Assembly (NCBI GenBank): GCA_031282705.1
Contig: JAITDF010000431.1
Span: 1-8,423, forward strand
Direction: 5' to 3'
Length of the DNA stretch: 8,423 nt
Source: Opitutaceae bacterium
GTDB taxonomy: Bacteria > Verrucomicrobiota > Verrucomicrobiia > Opitutales > Opitutaceae
Under the pieces are notes generated by a model, which saw only the letters and a program-made list of their open reading frames with translations, was not told the origin of the DNA and did not search any database. The number at the start of each line of letters is the position of its first letter. The first letter of the stretch is position 1. The translations under genes and the position numbers were made by a program. Shown here in pieces: positions 6,017-8,423 of the stretch.

Positions 6017-7399
6017 ATGAAAAACCTCATATTCATACTGGCGTCGTTTTCATTCCTGGCGGAAATCCCCGCGCAGGACGCACCCGCGTGGGCGCTGGAA
6101 ACCCCGGCGCAAAAGGAAAGGCGCATGGCGTGGTGGACGCACGACCGCTTCGGCATGTTCATCCACTGGGGCCTGTATTCACTCCCCGCGCGGGGCGAAT
6201 GGGTGAAACGCCGCGAAAAAATCACCGACGCGGATTACCAAAAATATTTCGAGCGCTTCAACCCCGATTTATACAATCCCGGGGAATGGGCCGCCAAGGC
6301 GCGCGCCGCCGGCATGAAATACATGGTCGTCACCACCAAGCACCACGAGGGCTTCTGCCTCTGGGACAGCAAACACACCGACTACAAGGTGACAAACACC
6401 CCGCACGGGAAAGACCTCATCAAGTCGCTGGTGGACGCCTTTCGCGCCGAGGGCATCCGCATCGGCTTTTATTATTCCCTGATCGACTGGCACCACCCCG
6501 ATTTCCACTATGATAAAATCCACCCGCAATGCCCGCCGGCCACGGAAAAACGCGAGGCCGCCAACGCCTCGCGCGACATGGGAAAATACCGGCAATACAT
6601 GAAGGACCAGTTGACGGAATTGCTGACGCAGTTCGGGCGCATCGACGAGTTGTTCATGGATTTTTCCTACCCCGGCGAAAACGGCAAGGGACACGCGGAC
6701 TGGGATGCCGAGGGGCTGCTGAAACTCGCCCGCTCGCTGCAACCGGAAATCATCGTGAACAGCCGCATGGATCTCGATCACACCGACTGGGGCTGGGATT
6801 TTGTCACGCCGGAGCAATTCATGCCGCGGCAATGGCCCGAGGTCCGCGGGCGGCGCGTCCCGTGGGAAACCTGCCAGACGTTTTCCGGCGCGTGGGGCTA
6901 TCACCGCGACGAGCATTCGTGGAAAAGCGTCCGCCAGCTTGTGGTGATGCTCGCCGAGACCGTCAGCAAGGGTGGCAACCTCCTGCTCAACGCCGGCCCC
7001 ACGGCGCGCGGCGTTTTAGACGGCCGCGCCATCGCGCGCCTCGACGGCATGGGCGAATGGATGCAGTTTCACAGCCGCTCGATCCACGGCTGCACCCAGG
7101 CGCCGGATGATTTCACGGCTCCGGAAAACTGCCTGCTGACTTACAACCCGGAAACCAAGCGCCTTTATATTCATGTGCTGGAATGGCCCTTCAAATCGCT
7201 GCATCTGCCGGGCTACGCGGGCAGGTTCAGCTACGCGCAGTTGTTGAACGACGCCTCGGAAATCAAGTTCCGCACACAAACTCACGCGCAGCCCGGCGCC
7301 CACACCACCGAGACCTCCGGCGCCAGGGACGTCATCTTGGCGTTGCCCGTCGAGCCGCCGCCCGTGGCATTGCCCGTAATCGAATTGTTTTTGGAATAA
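6017..7399 (+). CDS. Secreted alpha-L-fucosidase, GH29 family
   Basis: This 460-residue glycoside hydrolase removes terminal alpha-L-fucose from glycans. A signal peptide (1-19, MKNLIFILASFSFLAEIPA, then QDAP) directs it to the periplasm or outside. GH29 hallmarks appear in order: RFGMFIHWGLYS (44-55), GMKYMVVTTKHHEGFCLWDS (99-118), GIRIGFYYSLIDWH (146-159), the nucleophile segment ELFMDFSYPG with Asp215, WETCQTF and WGY (283-295), and GGNLLLNAGPTARG (319-332). Only a short C-terminal beta region follows, with no extra carbohydrate-binding module. The catalytic acid/base cannot be assigned by eye. The gene starts 33 bases after lpoB with no terminator between, so readthrough is possible, but its codon use is less C-ending (runs such as AAATATTTC and TATTATTCC) than the operon genes, which suggests a different history. 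Released fucose cannot be linked to a pathway, since no transporter or catabolic gene is in view. Confidence 0.95.
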   Translation: MKNLIFILASFSFLAEIPAQDAPAWALETPAQKERRMAWWTHDRFGMFIHWGLYSLPARGEWVKRREKITDADYQKYFERFNPDLYNPGEWAAKARAAGMKYMVVTTKHHEGFCLWDSKHTDYKVTNTPHGKDLIKSLVDAFRAEGIRIGFYYSLIDWHHPDFHYDKIHPQCPPATEKREAANASRDMGKYRQYMKDQLTELLTQFGRIDELFMDFSYPGENGKGHADWDAEGLLKLARSLQPEIIVNSRMDLDHTDWGWDFVTPEQFMPRQWPEVRGRRVPWETCQTFSGAWGYHRDEHSWKSVRQLVVMLAETVSKGGNLLLNAGPTARGVLDGRAIARLDGMGEWMQFHSRSIHGCTQAPDDFTAPENCLLTYNPETKRLYIHVLEWPFKSLHLPGYAGRFSYAQLLNDASEIKFRTQTHAQPGAHTTETSGARDVILALPVEPPPVALPVIELFLE

Positions 7400-7528
7400 T
7401 AATACAATCCGCGCCCCGGAATTCTGGACGAAACCTCCGCGAAAAGCACCGCCGCCGGCGCGCCTCCTCTTCCCACGATAAATCATGCCCGATCCTGCCC
7501 AAACAAACCGAATCAATAAGCGGCCTGA

Positions 7529-7581
7529 GGAATGCACGGAACGCACAGAAATAATAATCTCAAACCCCCTCCGTTCATTCC
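7529..7581. repeat. Intergenic hairpin A
   Basis: GGAATGCACGGA (7529-7540) pairs with TCCGTTCATTCC (7570-7581) with one mismatch in 12. The left arm continues as 9-base units (AATGCACGG, AACGCACAG). It is followed at 7592 by the shared 14-mer linker. Confidence 0.65.
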
Positions 7582-7606
7582 GCGGACCACGAAAACCGAA
7601 CCATTA

Positions 7607-7688
7607 TTTTAGACAGAATGAACAGAACGGAAAAGAATTAACAGAATAAACAACCCATTCCGTCAAATTCCGTCCATCCTGTCTAAAA
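7607..7688. repeat. Intergenic hairpin B
   Basis: TTTTAGACAG (7607-7616) and CTGTCTAAAA (7679-7688) are perfect reverse complements. The pairing extends inward to 7627 and 7668, giving 18 matches in 21. The left arm repeats an ACAGAA motif (7614-7619, 7623-7627 in ACAGAAC, 7641-7646). It overlaps the start of the second linker by two bases (7687-7688). Confidence 0.75.
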
Positions 7689-7704
7689 AACCGAACCATT
7701 AAAT

Positions 7705-7809
7705 TAACCGCGAAGGACACGAAGGATGCAAAGAACGGAAAAATGAAACTGGAAAAACAACAACCTTCGGAGCTTTCATCCTTCGCGCCCTTTGCGTCCT
7801 TCGCGGTTA
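7705..7809. repeat. Intergenic hairpin C with 9-bp-period arms
   Basis: AACCGCGAAGGAC (7706-7718) pairs perfectly with GTCCTTCGCGGTT (7796-7808), and T7705 with A7809. Pairing continues with scattered mismatches and G-T pairs to about 7740 and 7774, giving arms of about 35 bases. The left arm is made of units CGAAGGACA, CGAAGGATG, CAAAGAACG; the right arm mirrors them as CATCCTTCG, CGCCCTTTG, CGTCCTTCG. Repeats of this general GCGAAGGA type are familiar intergenic elements in environmental bacteria. Confidence 0.8.
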
Positions 7810-7831
7810 TAAAAACCGAACCGTTTATTTC

Positions 7832-7857
7832 GCATCCTTCGGTGTCTTTTCACGGTT
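7832..7857. repeat. Orphan right arm of the hairpin C type
   Basis: GCATCCTTCGGTGTC followed by TTTTCACGGTT resembles the reverse complement of hairpin C's left arm (7706-7729), allowing an inserted G and a few changes. It has no left arm of its own after the third linker. It could pair with 7706-7729 in competition with the proper right arm. Confidence 0.5.
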
Positions 7858-7884
7858 GAAAACTGAATTTTTAGAACTTCCCAT

Positions 7885-8253
7885 ATGAAAACCAATCCCC
7901 CGAAAACCGCCGCCGCCAACGGCGCCGCCTTGATCCTCGCCGCCAGCGGCGCCGCCCTGCTCCTCGCGGGCTGCGCGTCGGCGAGCCGCGACACGCGCAT
8001 CACCAACGCCCGCCAGCCCGGCCCCGTCGTCGGCAACGCCATCGGTGTCGCCGCCGGCGCGGTGGCGGGCAACGTCGCCGGCGCGGTCGTCGGCGTGGGC
8101 GAAGGCTTCGCCGCGCAAAGCGCGAAGGCGTTTGACAACGACCGCCGCGTCATCCGCCAGTGGAAAACCGTCCAGACCAGCGACGGCCGCACCATACAGG
8201 TGCCCGTCGAGGTCGAGGTGGACAAAAACGGCATGCCCTTGTCCGGCAAATAA
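7885..8253 (+). CDS. Small glycine-zipper lipoprotein
   Basis: This 122-residue protein has a lipoprotein signal: MKTNPPKTAAANG, hydrophobic stretch AALILAASGAALLLAG and lipobox LLAGC with Cys30. Residues about 46-74 form a Gly/Ala zipper (PVVGNAIGVAAGAVAGNVAGAVVGVGEG with small residues every fourth position), as seen in small outer-membrane lipoproteins such as the SlyB/Pcp type. A short polar C-terminal domain (83-122) contains RRVIRQWKTVQTSDGRTIQVPVEVEVDKNG, which reads like a beta hairpin. It is monocistronic as far as the window shows, 485 bases from the fucosidase, with no visible Shine-Dalgarno and no clear promoter; its upstream DNA is the hairpin array. Its high GC codon use matches the envelope operon. 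Exact function is unknown; envelope stability is plausible. Confidence 0.85.
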   Translation: MKTNPPKTAAANGAALILAASGAALLLAGCASASRDTRITNARQPGPVVGNAIGVAAGAVAGNVAGAVVGVGEGFAAQSAKAFDNDRRVIRQWKTVQTSDGRTIQVPVEVEVDKNGMPLSGK

Positions 8254-8288
8254 CCCCGCCCGCCGGTGCCCCTATAGATACGGAGCGC

Positions 8289-8339
8289 AATGGCGGAGGA
8301 TCGGAGGGCCGGCGGCGCCATTTTCGGTCCCCCGCCATT
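8289..8339 (+). terminator. Terminator-like hairpin after the small lipoprotein gene
   Basis: AATGGCGGAGGATCGGA (8289-8305) pairs with TTCGGTCCCCCGCCATT (8323-8339) with one mismatch and two G-T pairs, 36 bases after the stop of the lipoprotein gene. There is no U-run after it, only TGGAATGG, so intrinsic termination is uncertain and a dispersed hairpin repeat is the alternative. Confidence 0.45.
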
Positions 8340-8350
8340 TGGAATGGATT

Positions 8351-8364
8351 TATATTGCAATATA
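8351..8364. promoter_or_regulatory. Perfect 14-bp palindrome TATATTGCAATATA
   Basis: TATATTGCAATATA is fully self-complementary and sits in a short AT-rich patch. It may be an operator for a gene beyond the right edge. The remaining sequence to 8423 shows no gene that can be supported; it ends in CCCCGAAGGGACGG, possibly the start of another intergenic element. Confidence 0.4.
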
Positions 8365-8423
8365 TTACTGATGTTACGCGGAAGCGGAGACAGTGCTTGA
8401 CCTTTTCAGCCCCGAAGGGACGG

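Larger units (their letters stand above)
7400..7884. other. Gene-free spacer with modular hairpin array
   Basis: No supported gene lies in these 485 bases. From 7529 to 7825 the order is hairpin A, linker, hairpin B, linker, hairpin C, linker, followed by an orphan arm. The linkers are AAAACCGAACCATT at 7592-7605 and 7687-7700 and AAAACCGAACCGTT at 7812-7825. The hairpin arms differ in sequence between modules, yet each is built from degenerate units of about 9 bases. Positions 7400-7528 hold nothing I can name. The array could serve as a transcription end for the fucosidase or be a dispersed repeat element. Confidence 0.7.

Noticed and set aside
7529..7857. CRISPR array
   Set aside because: The 14-mer linker occurs only three times, spacing is irregular, and the intervening segments are palindromic hairpins rather than unique spacers; no cas gene is present.

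Overview
The window is GC-rich bacterial chromosomal DNA. Strongly C-ending codons, a high density of exported proteins and lipoproteins, a secreted GH29 fucosidase and degenerate 9-bp-period intergenic hairpins suggest a Verrucomicrobia-type genome, possibly Opitutaceae. That placement is inference from style; no marker gene proves it.

Layout, left to right. Positions 1-158 hold a perfect 9-bp hairpin and no gene. A complete tRNA-Ser(GCU) with encoded CCA lies at 159-250, followed by two short tandem repeats. A small putative ribbon-helix-helix regulator (393-698) is on the minus strand. Its upstream region (699-876) is shared with a divergent plus-strand operon and contains a perfect 8-2-8 inverted repeat and a consensus-like -35 box.

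The core is a closely spaced five-gene run (877-5983) encoding only cell-envelope proteins: a secreted CsgG-like protein with a PEGA domain, a secreted CsgG-like protein with a FlgT-like C-terminal region, a large COG3014-type lipoprotein, a YcfL-like lipoprotein, and an LpoB-like lipoprotein. ycfL and lpoB are adjacent in E. coli, where LpoB activates the peptidoglycan synthase PBP1b. A joint outer-membrane or periplasmic assembly linked to cell-wall synthesis is the most economical reading, but its function is inferred. This operon is the best candidate here for a poorly described system. A secreted GH29 alpha-L-fucosidase (6017-7399) starts 33 bases after lpoB; it may be cotranscribed, although its composition is visibly less GC-biased.

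The 485-base gap at 7400-7884 holds a modular array: three different hairpins built from roughly 9-bp units, each followed by the 14-mer AAAACCGAACCRTT, then an orphan arm. A small glycine-zipper lipoprotein (7885-8253) follows. The window ends with a terminator-like hairpin and a perfect 14-bp palindrome. None of the eight protein genes has a recognisable Shine-Dalgarno sequence, and the operon starts share a C/A-rich leader instead.
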